This document shows, piece after piece, positions 38,222 to 52,100 of a stretch of DNA of 64,000 nt. The notes under the pieces are model-generated. The model ran no database searches. It saw only the letters and a program-made list of their open reading frames with translations, and was not told where the DNA came from. Every line of letters starts with the position of its first letter. Within the stretch, counting starts at the first letter, position 1. Position numbers and translations under genes: made by a program. The stretch comes from Owenia fusiformis (taxonomy: Eukaryota > Annelida > Polychaeta > Sabellida > Oweniidae), in NCBI GenBank assembly GCA_903813345.2, contig CAIIXF020000012.1:124001-188000 (forward strand), read 5' to 3'.

Positions 38222-40560
38222 AAATCAGTGATGCCAGATAATCCTTTAGTACAGCATGAGCCGAATGATACGTTATATAAACTTATTACAAGTGACTACT
38301 GCTATGATTATAAGATATCATGCATGGGTAAGTGATGCCAAATAATCCCTTGGTACAGCATAAGCCAAGTGATACGTTATATAAACTTATTACAAGTGAC
38401 TACTGCTATGATTATAAGATATCATGCATGGGTAAGTGATGCCAAATAATCCCTTGGTACAGCATGAGCCGAATGATACGTTATATAAACTTATTACAAG
38501 TGACTTCTCATGTGATTATAAAATATCATGCATGGGTAAGTGATGCAAAATATTCCCTTAGCACAACATGAGCCGAATGATACGTTATATAAACTTATTA
38601 CAAGTGACTTCTCATGTGATTATAAAATATCATGCATGGGTAAGTGATGCCAAATAATCCTTTACTACAACATGAGCCAAGTGATACGTTATATAAACGT
38701 ATTACAAGTAACTACTCTTGTAATTATAAAATAACATCCATGGATAAGTGTTGCCAAATAATCCCTTAGTACAACATGAGTCGAGTGATACGTTATGTAA
38801 ACTTATTACAAGAGACTATTCATGTGATTATAAGATATCATGCATGGATAAGTGTTGCCAAATTATCCTTTACTACAACATGAGCCAAGTGATACGTTAC
38901 ATAAACGTATTACAAGTGACTACTGCTATGATTATAAGATATCATGCATGGGTAAGTGATGCCAAATAATCCCTTGGTACAGCATGAGCCGAATGATACG
39001 TTATATAAACTTATTACAAGTGACTTCTCATGTGATTATAAAATATCATGCATGGGTAAGTGTTGCCAAATAATCCCTAAGTACAACATGAGCTAAGTGA
39101 TACGTTATATAAACTTATTACAAGTAACAACTCATGTGATTCTAAAATATCATCCATGGGTAAGTGATGCCAAATAATCCCTTAGTACAACATAAGCCAA
39201 GTGATACGTTACATAAACGTATTACAATTGACTACTGCTATGATTATAAGATATCATGCATGGGTAAGTGTTGCCAAATAATCTCTAAGTACAACATGAG
39301 CTAAGTGATACGTTATATAAACACATTACAAGTAACAACTCATGTGATTCTAAAATATCATCCATGGGTAAGTGATGCCAAATAATTCCTTAGTACAACA
39401 TAAGCCAAGTGATACGTTATATAAATTTATTACAAGTAACAACTCATGTGATTATAAAATATCATGCATGGGTAAGTGGTGTCAAATAATCCCCTAGTAC
39501 AGCATGAACGATATATAAACTCGTTACAAGCAACTGCTCCTTTGAATATAAAGTATTATGCATGGGTAAGTGATGCCAAATAATCCCTTGGTACAACATA
39601 AGCCAAGTGATACGTTATATAAACTTATTACAAGCAACTGCTCCTTTGAATTTAAAATATCATGCATGTGTAATTGATGCCAAATAATCAATAAGTACAA
39701 TATGTGGTTATAAAAGATCACGCATGGGTAAGTGATGCCAAATAATCCCTCAGTACAACATGAGCTAAGTGATACTTTATATAAACTCATTACAAGTAAC
39801 AACTCCTGTGATTATAAAATATCATCCATGGGTAAGTGATGCCAAAAAAATCCCTTAGTACAACATAAGCCAAGTGATACGTTATATAAACCTATTACAA
39901 GTAACAACTCATGTGATTATAAAATATCATGCATGGGTAAGTGATGTCAAATAATCTCTTACTACAACGTACGCCAAGTGATACGATATATAAACTCATT
40001 ACTAGCAACTGCTCCTTTGAATATAAAATATCATGCATGGGTAAGTGATGCCAAATAATCCCTCAGTACAATACATGAGCTAAGTGTTACGTTATGTAAA
40101 CTTATTACAAGTGACTACTCCTATGATTATAAAATATCATGCATGGGTAAGTGATGCCAAATAATCCCTTGGAACAGAATGTCCAAGTTATACGTAATAT
40201 AAACTTATTACAAGCAACTGCTCCTGTGATAATAAAATATCATGCTTGGGCAAGTGATGCCAAATGATCCCTAAGTACAACATGAACCGAGTGATACGTT
40301 ATATAAACTTATTACAAGCAACTACTCCTGTGATTATAAAATATCATGCATGGGTAAGTGCTGCCAAATAATCCCTTAGTACAACATGAGCCAAGTGATA
40401 CGTTATATAAACTTATTACAAGCAACTACTCCTGTGATTATAAAATATCATGCATGGGTAAGTGCTGCCAAATAACCCCTTAGTACATCATGAGCCAAGT
40501 GATACTTTAATATATAAACGTATTACAAGTGACTACTCCCGCGATTATAAAATATCTATT
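38222..40560. repeat. 104-bp satellite array, about 22 copies
   Basis: Consensus begins TAAGTGATGCCAAATAATCC and includes GATACGTTATATAAAC, TTATTACAAGTGAC and ATCATGCATGGG. Units are clearly related with scattered point changes and a few length variants. Every unit boundary reads CATGGGTAAGTG, which resembles a 5' splice donor on the + strand. Confidence 0.93.
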
Positions 40561-40955
40561 CATTATGGTATTTCGTATGTTCAGAAACTTATACAATCAT
40601 GGTCTACAATTTTAAGATTTGCATAAAAAGAGTCAATTTCCTCGATTTGAAATTGGGCATTAATAAATAGTTTAGATATATAAAAAGAGAGAACTCAGTG
40701 ACCTACATTTTCTGTACTTTTTAAGGCCACACGAAACGTTTAAATATCTTCGCACAAGTACAAAAGGGAAATGACTAAAAGACCAGGTTTAACAAAACCT
40801 GACAAGAAAAAGAAAAATATCTAAGTGTACACCAGTCATAAGGGAAACAAACCCCAACTATCCCAAACCAAAATCCAACATGAAAAGTAACAATGTCTAA
40901 TATCCCTCCCCTTACATTCAAGTTCTGTTATCACCATATAGGACCATAACACTAA

Positions 40956-42974
40956 CATACCTGCCAACCTAAGACCAAAATTTTGTGGTAGATTTTTTTA
41001 AAATTGCTGTATTTTTACGGTAGATTTTTTCAAAATGCAGTAGGTATTTTTCAACAAAAATGCGGTAGTTTTTGCGGTAGATTTTAAAAAAAAGTAGTTT
41101 TCGCGGTAGATTTAAAAAACGGTAGGTTTTGCGGTAAATTTTTTAAAAAACGGTAGTTTTTGCGGTAGATTTTTAAAAAATACTGTAGTTTCAGAGGTTT
41201 GGGGTAGATTTTTGAAAAAAATGTAATTTTGCGGTAGAAATTTTAAAAAAGCGGTAGTTTTACAGAATATTTAGAAAAAATGCGGTAGTTTTATGGTAGT
41301 TTTTTAAAAATACGGTAGTTTTTACGGTAGTTTTTTGAAAAATCGGTAGTTTTGCGGAAGATTCTGAAAAAATGCGGTAGTTTTACGGTAAATTTTGAAA
41401 AAATGCGGTAGTTTTTACGGTAGTTTTTTGAAAAACCGGTAGTTTTGTGGAAGATTTTGAAAAAATGCTGTAGTTTTACGGTAGATTTCGAAAAATGCGG
41501 TAGTTTTTACGGTAATTTTTTGAAAAACCGGTACTTTTGCGGAAGATTTGCAAAAGATGCGTTACTTTTACGGTAGATTTTGAAAAAATGCGGTAGTTTT
41601 TGCGGTAGGTTTTAAAAAAACTAGTTTTGCGGAAAAATTTGAAAGAATGCAGTAGTTTTGCGGTAGATTTTGAAAAAATGCGGTAGTTTTTGCGGTAGAT
41701 TTCTAAAAAACTAATGAATAAAACAATATGTTAACCCTGTTATCACACCAAACTAGTTCTCACTACGTTCTCGAAAACGGGCTTAAACTGTGCACGAACG
41801 GATTTGACGTACTAAGAACCCACTAAGAACCGTTTGGGATCTGTTACAAACTTCATGAAACTACTCGAAGGAGTAGGTCCTCCAGAACTTAGAGCATGCT
41901 CAAAATTTTCTGGTGATCGTCACGTTCTGCAATCAACACGAGTGATAACGTACTTAAGACGACCTGGACGCACTGGGGACACAATACGAACGGAAGTGTC
42001 GTACTTCAATCCTACTAGGGACGTATTACGACGTTGTGTAGTCAGACGTAAATTGCAGCCGTGAGTACCCCAATCTAGTCCGTTTGTAGCTCGTTCATTC
42101 TGTTCGTAGACAGACCCAACTCGACCGAATAAAAATAAATGTGTTCTGCACGGATTTGGGACACGATGTTTACTATTTTAGAACGAGTTCAACCGTATGG
42201 AAATTTGGTGGATAATTCAGTAACATATTAGGACGTATTGAGAACGAGGTACAACTAATTGTCAACTGGTTTAAACTGATTAAGGACGTAATTGAACTGC
42301 TTGGTTACGTTGCGAAGACCAGACGAACGCACAATTTAACCCCATCTAAACGTGATACCAACGTACTGCAGACGGAATAAAGACGAGATGAACGTATTAA
42401 AAACTGCTTATGAACGAATTAACAAAAATAGCTATCACACCAGAACGAACAAGTTGTCTCTGCGTTATGCAAAACGTTGCCAAATCGGTTTTAAACTGTG
42501 TGCGAACTGAATGAACGTAGCTACAACGTTCTATGGTCTGTTAACGAACTTCATGGACTTTCCCGGACGGGGAATGTGATTTAGAATTTTGAATCGATTC
42601 AATATCCTGCCGATACCTTATATTCGGTTTGGTAAAGGAATATTACAGGGACAGTACAGAAAGACTTCAATTTTAAGCATTTCCAAACAAAAATGGGAGA
42701 TTTTACGGTAGTTTGAACAAAAATACTGTTGATTTTAGCAGAAATACGGTAGATTTTCAAACATTTACGGTAGATTTTCAAAAATTTACGGTAGATTTTA
42801 CGGCCGTTCTCATGGAAAAAACGAGTTTTTTTTAAAAAAAATTACGGTAGATTTCGGAAAAAATACGGTAGATTTTTTTACGGGCGTTTTTACGGGAAAA
42901 AATGGCATTTTCTTACGGAAAAACGAAAAATTTACGGTAGATTCCCGTAAAAATACGGTAGGTTGGCAGGTATG
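40956..42974. mobile_element. TIR element (CATACCTGCCAACCTA ends) with GCGGTAG array
   Basis: The left end CATACCTGCCAACCTA and right end TAGGTTGGCAGGTATG are perfect inverses, flanked by a 5-bp direct repeat ACTAA (40,951-40,955 and 42,975-42,979). The interior is a degenerate array of GCGGTAGTTTT / GCGGTAGATTTTGAAAAAA, split into 40,985-41,715 and 42,700-42,965 by a nested TIR element. No coding. Confidence 0.75.
41735..42604. mobile_element. Non-autonomous TIR element, copy 3 (diverged, right end lost)
   Basis: Starts CCCTGTTATCACACCAAACT and follows copies 1 and 2 with many differences to GAATTTTGAATCGATTC (about 42,600), where similarity stops; the right third and right TIR are absent. 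Inserted in the GCGGTAG array, so it is younger than that element but older than copies 1 and 2. Confidence 0.72.
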
Positions 42975-43180
42975 ACTAAGGGATTCCGTTCATCAGAAGC
43001 AGTAAACTACTTTTAAACTCCTTTGGCCGATATTGTAGTCTTACCAAATGTTATAAATACGATATGTGAAACCTTTTTAATTCCTAAAAGTTTGATTCTA
43101 AAATTCAATGTTTTGAGATAAAATATCCCACTGATAAAATAAAATTAAGGCAATAGTGACTAGTGGCTTCATGTATATAG

Positions 43181-46100
43181 AACCAGTGTTCCCTATGTGT
43201 GGCCTACCTTCTATTAAACCTACAACTAGTGGTAGGATTTTCAACGGCGTTGAAGCAAAAAGTCATAGTTGGCCCTGGACAGCAGCATTGCTTTGGGATG
43301 ATGAACAGATGTGTAGAGGTTCACTTATACATCCACAGTGGGTCCTTTCTGCCGCTCACTGCTTTGTCAATTCAGAGTATAGTAAACATGGGACATCATA
43401 TCGTTGAGTTCTTATAGACTGGACTACTCTGATAATTGTAACTTCTGCTTTTCATGGAAGGTCACACATTCCAACATATTTCAAACAGTCTGTATGATTA
43501 TGCTGGGCACTTTCTGGGTAGTTGGACTTCATGTAGGGGTGGCAGACGTCCCTCAGGCTAATTTATACCCCCACCCCAGGAAAACCTTGGGGGTACTTTA
43601 ATACCACCTAATAAAAAGAATACTAATGCATGTCATACATTCATAGTTTTTAGTAGGCAGGGCATACCATGGTTAGTCAGTGCCAGAAATTTCCAATCTC
43701 TAACTTATATGGTTACCATGGAAACAGTATTTATATCTCAAAATCTTCTCAATTTGACCTCCTCCCAAATATGTCCCTTTGCTCTCAAAGTGAAATATTT
43801 GCAAATTTGTTAGGAATTTGTGACTACCACTTTGTCAAAAGTTGTATACATATGTATATATTCACACTAAAGCTCTAAAAAGTTGATATAATGCTCCAAT
43901 AAATCAATAATATTTATCAAATATAGTCACACACAACTACTTTTAGGGAAAAGTGGGCGTGGCACTTTTTGGTACTTGCGTAATTGTTGCAGCATTAAGC
44001 GAAAAATACATATTACACTAACAACAATTGACATTTAATTATCATCTACTAACATTGTGTAACATTGTAATATGTTCATTATCATTATTAGATACTTAAG
44101 ATATTTTATGTAAGTGTTATCATGAACCTTCCTTTTATCCCTATATCATAGAAGGTGGGCATCACCAATGGTGTCAAACTAACTTTTCTGTTTCATTTAT
44201 TTTTTACCATAGACAGGGGAAAAAGCTTTACTTGAAGTAGTGACCTCATTAGGTGCTATGTATATGGATAGATGGATTGATACTAGCAGGTAGATGGCAG
44301 CACTTGTGCTAGTTGGGCTAGATACTAGTGTTTACCATTGACTTGACATATTTCACTTAGTCTGTTGATTTACCATATTCATTCTGTTGGATTACAGTAA
44401 ACCTGCATTTGCAATGAATTTGATGATGTTCAGATTGTGTTTGAAACTTGATGATAATCAGATTGTGTTTGAGACTGGATGTTGTTCAGATTGTGTATAT
44501 ATGAACTTTAAAAGGACCACTGAAACAATAAGTCAATGTTTAAGATTCTTTAAAATTATGTCAATGAGAAATTAGCCTGTTAACCTATAGTTAAACTATA
44601 CTTTAGCAAGATTTTAAAGCTATATAGCAAATCTCATCATTTGCAACTTTTTCATTATTTGATAATTTAACCCATTATTCTTTATTGCTGATTAAAAATT
44701 GCAAGGCATTTAAATGACTTAGGGAAGCCAGTGATATGAATTGGCCTTATTCATTGATTTACAGTAAAATGGAATATTGCGAAGAACAAGAGAACTGTTC
44801 CACAGCTTCACAGGAAATACATGTATGGGAGCAAAGTCAACAAGGGATGTGGGAAACTAGGCTGTTTACATAGAGAGATTTAGAACTCTCCAGGGAAGTG
44901 TTTCTATATGGTATAGAATACACAGGTCTATTCATGCATACCATTTTAAATATGAATCAAAATAAGTGATATCCATGTTTCTGGTGAAAGCATCAATTGA
45001 AAGAGACAAACATCCTACTCCTATGGTATAAAATATAAGGAAGTTCGAAGCAGTAAAAAAATATTACCATTTTAGATTTGATTGAATAAATTGAATCAGT
45101 GGCAATTTTTATATTTTTAAATTTTGATATGTTGGTTAGATGGGAGAATTAGCTGCATGTTAAAGGTGGCGTTTTGCTCAGTTTATAACAAAATTGATAT
45201 TAAGCCCGAAACAGTAATAAATATTAAGCAAATATTTCATTCTATGGAGGGCAATACCTACGGGCTGTGGGCAATACATATTGCAAAAATCATTGAAGGT
45301 GCAGTTGTCAGAATCCCCAGGCGGGCAATACGCAGGGCAATAAGGGATACATATTTTATATGCCAATAATTCAGGGAGCTGTGAAATACGCTATGGTATT
45401 TTTAGTCCCATGGTACTAAATTAGCCAATCAAATTACACGATTAATAGCAATGATGTAATAATTAGTGCTACTTCCATGAACACCCGATTTGTAGAATAA
45501 GATTCTGATTCTCGTAAAAAATATGAAAATACAGGCACAAACAAAGTGCATTTCGAAACTCTGCTTTTGGATATTGATAAATTGAATGATATTGGCTAAA
45601 AACATTTCAAAACAACAGCAATAGCTAGAACTATCCTATTTAGATGTTTACTTGACAGTATGTAGAATTAGGGAATCCGGACAGAGAATATTAACAGAAG
45701 TAGAAAGATTGATGAAGAAAATGGAGTTTTAGTGTGGGGGGGCATGTAATTGTATACTTGTTTATGTAACAATCATTTCATAAAATTGATAAAATGACAT
45801 ATTCTAGACAAGGATAGGCATTTGCCATCATAAACTATGAGGGATTATGACTCATAAACTTAACTACTGGTATGGACATTTGGGGTAGTAATATGGAACA
45901 TACGTTATATGGAAACTGTAACATTATAAGATCTTGTCCAATTTCAGTCATACCTGATTATAAAGGACCATTTATGTTACAGCATCAGGGCATATTACGT
46001 ATAATATTAAGTTACTTAGGTATAAGTTATAAATTATGACTGTCATCATTTCTACTGTGCCAAAATCATTCAACCAATTTTAAAATGGAATACGGGAACA

Positions 46101-49100
46101 AGATTTCTTATTTTAAGTTATATTCATATGTATAATAATAATTGATATTAAACATATTTACTTTAATTTTTCTTATACATTAAAGAGATTTGTTTAGATA
46201 TTATTTTAAGTTTCAACATAACAAACCACTATCCATATTGAAGGAATCACTGAAGGTACAGCATTTTGGAAATGTGTATTGCGAAATACTAAAAGGAGTT
46301 ATACCTGTACCTTGTTAACCATGAGTCAATGAATGCATCATATAATATCTGCAAAATGATGCACTATGCAATTCATACATGGAATGATTTATTTTGCCAT
46401 ATTAGAATCAAGTATTATCTTTAATCCATTGGATAGATCATGCATTACCTGATGTTGATGTATTGATAATAGAATCAGTTAGTCAATACAGGAGTTTAGC
46501 CTTGCTAAATAGTTGAAAATACTCTATAAACAGCCAATAGATGTCTAGCCCATTTTCAGGAAAAGAATCTTAGGCCTAAAGCAGTTCCCCATTGAACCAA
46601 CATGTAAAACATCACATTTATACTATGATTTTAACATCATAATGCTACCATTTCTGTTTCCTAATTCATTCAGAAAATCATCAGATCTTTAGGTAAGATC
46701 TTATATATCATTGGTATGAAGTTTTTTAGTCTTTTAAAACAACATAAATAATGGAAAATAAAGATGAATAATGGCTATTTTGTTTAAAATATTTGGCTTG
46801 ATGTTGGTCAGCTTAAATCACCAAAATGACCTGGGGTCAATAAGTTAATATATAGCCACCAGTAAGAAACTGCTTGTTTTAAATGCAGCTTGAATTACAA
46901 TGTTTACTATTGTCCACATACTGATACAGGATAAAGGGTTAAGTTAACTAGATAGTTAGAGACTATTCAGATGTTTGATGCAGGATTTGAGAGTCTACAT
47001 TCAGACATAGTTTTATAACTAATCCCAAATAAATTATTAGCAGACTCAGAAACTGATCCAATATGCCAACTTACACTTATATTTGACATCATTGAAAATG
47101 TTTCTAAAGTTTTTTCTCCAGACATTTTATTAACGAATACTACAAAATGTAATTATAGATGTTAGATATCTTGTACTTTCAGAAGAAATACTAAGAAGAA
47201 AGTAGATTAACTAATTCACATGTAATGTATGGCCCTGTAGTGACCCTTGACCAATTAGTCATTTTCCAGTTATATAACAGTTGGAAAAAATATGTCTTTG
47301 ATGTCTTTAAATAGATAACAATCTTATCATGACCTATGGCCCAAGAATTTTTTAAAATAAAAATAATTTTTTCAAAGAATCAAAGAAAAGGGTGAAAAAT
47401 CTAGAGAATCCCCATACCTTCTATGTTATCATTTCCTGAATTTTTATCATATGACTGCCATCTATAAATGGAATTAGCTAAGGCTAAAAGGGCTTATTGT
47501 GAGACATCATTTGTCCGAGAAAATAAAAAATCTTAGTTATGTATTAAGGCAGGGCATAACATTTCACCTATCATTTATTTATGTTTACTACATCCCCTTT
47601 ACTAGTTAGTATTACCTTCACTTTTAAAGCGGAGTGAGATATCGTTGAAATGTGGCGCTCATGCACGATATATGAAAAAATTATCACACTCCATAGTTCC
47701 ACTGTCATTTAAGCCCGATTTGGTACAAATGTACAAGAATTTTTTAAAATAAAAATAATTTTTTCAAAGAATCAAAGAAAAGGGTGAAAAATCTAGAGAA
47801 TCCCCATACCTTCTATGTTATCATTTCCTGAATTTTTATCATATGACTGCCATCTATAAATGGAATTAGCTAAGGCTAAAAGGGCTTATTGTGAGACATC
47901 ATTTGTCCGAGAAAATAAAAAATCTTAGTTATGTATTAAGGCAGGGCATAACATTTCACCTATCATTTATTTATGTTTACTACATCCCCTTTACTAGTTA
48001 GTATTACCTTCACTTTTAAAGCGGAGTGAGATATCGTTGAAATGTGGCGCTCATGCACGATATATGAAAAAATTATCACACTCCATAGTTCCACTGTCAT
48101 TTAAGCCCGATTTGGTACAAATGTCAAAGCATAATGTCAACTCTAAAGTAGTTTAATTCAATGAAAATAAAAAATATCTAAATCAACAATTACTGTCTGC
48201 CATCTTAGATGCGAAGGTTACGGCCGTTGCCTTCGTTTGGTGCTGATCAGTGTCCTTGCTCTGGTACAAATTGTCATTGCCCTCTGTTTGTAACCCCTCC
48301 CTCCTCGATTAAGGCCATGAATATGAAGATGATTTAGAGGTATTATGAGAGATACTAGTGATGGGTTGTTTTATGATAAATGAGTTCATATAACTTAATC
48401 CAAGTCATAACAAGTATGCAAATCACACCAGCATGAGATAACATCATACTCAAAGGATGGAACAGTCCGTTACTTTTCAATTGCATAAAATGGCTCTAAC
48501 CCTGACAAATGTATTAATCAATTTTAAATCATAGCTCTTGATCAATGGAACCATTCATATTCTAGGTGCAAGTCAATGAATACGACTTTGACAAACTAAA
48601 AAGACTAAGGACCTCTAAAAGTCTAAAAGACTAAAAGTTAATTTGACCATTGATGACCTATGATAGGGAAAGGTCATGATAACACTTATATAAAATATTT
48701 AAAGTATCTAATAATGATAATGAACATATTACAATGTTACACAATGTTAGTAGATGCTAATTAAATGTCAATTGTTATTAGTGTAATAGGTATTTTTCAT
48801 TTAATGCTGCAACAATTACACAAGTACCAAAAAGTGCCACGCCCACTTTTCCCTTAAAGCAGTTGTGTGTGACTACATGTGGTAAATATTATTAATTTAT
48901 GGGATCATTGTATCAAGTTTTCAGTGCTTTGGTGTGAATACATACATATTAATTTAACTTTTGACAAAGTAGAAGCCACAACATCCAAACAGATTTGCAA
49001 ATATTTCACTTTGAGAACTAAAGGACACATTTGGGACGGGGTCAAATTGAGAAGATTGTGAGATATAAATACTGTTTCCATGGTAACCATATAAGTCAGA

Positions 49101-52100
49101 GATTGGAAATTTCTGGCACTGACTAACCATGGCATGCCCTACCAACTATAAAACAATGAATATCTGATATGCATTAGTATTCTTTTTATTGGGTGGTATT
49201 AAAGTACCCCCAAGGTTTTGTTGGGGTTTGGGTATAAATTGGCCTGAGGGCTGTCTGCCACCCCTACATAAAGTCCAACTACCCAGAAAGTGTCCAGCAT
49301 AATCATACAGATTGTTTGAAATATGTTGGAATGTGTGACCTTCCATGAAAAGCAGAATGCATTTCTAGAGCACTTCTACAGAATAGTCCACAGTCTATTA
49401 TACCGTCTTTTCATTCGCGTATACTACCAATTCTGCAAGTACATGGTGGTAAAAAATGAAAACCCTGTCGCTATTTTCCTCACATTTTTGTTACTTTATA
49501 GAATTACTCCCTGATATTTGACACATTTGTAGGTTATTCAATTTCCCACTAGCCTATTATATGTCATGACCATCAGACTGATAGTGACAATTTTAGAGCA
49601 CTTTAAACAACATGCTCGAGTGGCCACTATTGCGCTGTAGGCAAACCTGCACACGTCGTCCAAAATGTCCCTACCTGACTTCTGCCTGTGGGGATACGCC
49701 AAGCATAGAGTATAGAGAATGACCTGAGAACAATTACAGACCTCAAAAGGGAGATCACCTGTGTCATTGAAGCCATACCTGCTGAGGAATGCAGTTGCGT
49801 CATTGACAACTAGTGCAGGTTTGACTACAGCGTGCCTCACACCAGCAGCCACACCTGGAGCATGTTGTTTAAAGTGCTGCAACATTCATTGCATTGTGAC
49901 TTTCAGACTGATGGTCATGAAATATAATAGGTTTTTAGGAAATTGAATGATGTGCAAATGTGTCAAATATCAGGGACTAATTTCTTAAAATGACAAAAAT
50001 ATGAGGACATTTCAGGGTTTCTGTTTTTGACCACCCTGCTGCTAAGAATTTTTGACGATTGGAATTACAAGGCTTAATCGCTATGGTTAAATAGGGAATT
50101 TAAGAATGCCATTAAAAAGGAAAACTGCACATTATTTGCTACAATAATCAAAATCAAGATTTCCGGAAGGCCTGTAGCAAACCAAATAAAAAGCCACGTG
50201 CATTGTATTTTAGAGATACATACTTATGTATGTTTTTCCTTTTTTTTCTTTCATAGATTTACTGGATTTCGTAATTCCACCGATATACTAAGGTGGCAAA
50301 TCAAACTGGGGAAACATACTCTGTCTAAACAAGAGCAAGGCCAGATCACGACAGACGTGTCAAGCTTTGTTCTCCATCCTGATTATGTACCCAGAACTTA
50401 TAATGACTTTGCGTTATTTAAATTAGAGAAACCGGCAGCGTTTACCAAGAACATCATACCAATATGTGTACCTTTCGTCGATGATTTCTCTGAAATAATT
50501 GATGTTGCTCAAGATGAGGAAACGGCTTGGGATTTGCAATCTTCTAAGGAGATGAATTGTACAGCCATTGGATGGGGAACGAGTAAGACATTTACCTTAA
50601 AGATAATGTAGCCTAACCACCACATATACACAATGCATTGTGTATTTAAAAACTAGCACACTACCTTAACGAACATAAAAAAGTTTCTCAACAGCGTGTT
50701 GTGTAATTTCCAGATTGTCAGGAGTGTACATCACCTGGTTGCTCTTATGTATAATATTGGATTTTCAGTTAACAAAGCAAGAGAAAGAAGTGATGATTTG
50801 CTACAGGTAGCTCTGCCGATTATCCCTAATAAAGTATGCAAGTCCCCTGAGTACCAGACCATATTCAGGATTCTGTGCTGGTGGTACCCACAAAGACACG
50901 TGCTCTGTAAGTTTAATTTCTATTTAATTGAGTTAAGTAAATCATTCTGTCAATACTTAGTGTACAAGGCCATCCAATGATGCAACGTAGTGACAAAATG
51001 CTTAACTTGTATATGTGCTTGGGGAAATGCAGGCAAAACTGCAACGAATTCAATTTTTCAACTACAAAAACGTTTTTTAAGAATTAATACTTACAGTGGA
51101 AACAGAGAACATACCGGGCCATTCTTTAAACAATTTAAAATTCTAAAATTTACGGACATATATGACCTTAATATTCTTCAACTAACTTACAAATGTATTA
51201 ACAGACCCGATTCTTTTCCAAGTGACATTTTTATAGACTTCTTTGAAAAAACAATAGTGTTCATTAACACAACACTAGACAGAATGAACAAGTTCATGTT
51301 ACAAAATTCAAAACCAATTATTTAAGATACAGTTTTAAAGTACAAGGTGAACTTATCTGGAACAAAATTCCTAATACTATTAAACTTACCAATAATATTT
51401 ATAAACTAAAAAGTCTTTTTAAAGATGACACATTTTCAAAATACTGATTTTGATATTCAGCAAACGTAAGGTGATTCCATCCTCTTTATTTTACATTATT
51501 TTTTACCAATGTTTTTAATTCATGAGACAAATTATGGTTCACCTAGTGTCATGTTGTGTTAAACTTTCAAGCACTTGAAAATTTTAGATTAATGATTTTA
51601 AATGTGGTCAATTATATACCTATGTAGGTGTCATGACCACGAATATGTAAAAATGTTTTTATGTTTTAATGAAATAAATAAAATAAAATAAAAATAACAT
51701 ATCTAATTTATTTAGCATACCGGTGTTGTATTTAAAAAAAAGTGTATTAAAAAGGGATGTATTTGTAACAGATTTGGGTTTTAGTTTTTTTTAATTTTTC
51801 AGTTACATGTATCTCTGCATTTAGATAAAGGCTGAGGGTCTTCATGTTGTGGTCAAGCATTATTGTCATTTGTCAACCAATCATGTATCGGTATTTAGTC
51901 TTAGTTCTGGTTTTCGAAGTGGATGGTGGCGTTTAGTCAGTAGGCATCCTTCAATTGTATTTTTCAACCAATCACTTCACAATGTGGTCTTGTTTTAAGT
52001 CCTCTTGAATTGTGTTGCAATGGAATATTCTCAGCACCAGCTGCATTCTAGCATTTGGTTCAGTCACAGCAAATCATTGCTCCATAATTTGTCATGGTCG

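Noticed and set aside
38222-40560. Possible CRISPR-like or regulated array
   Set aside because: Units are contiguous 104-bp satellite monomers without unique spacers, and the window is clearly eukaryotic.
45124-45369. ORF and GGGCAATA-rich hairpin-like patch
   Set aside because: Too short and irregular to define an element or gene.
50198-50256. ATG at 50,198 as start of a short protease ORF
   Set aside because: The codons before 50,257 lie in the pyrimidine tract and upstream intron; TTTCATAG fits an acceptor joining exon 1 in phase.
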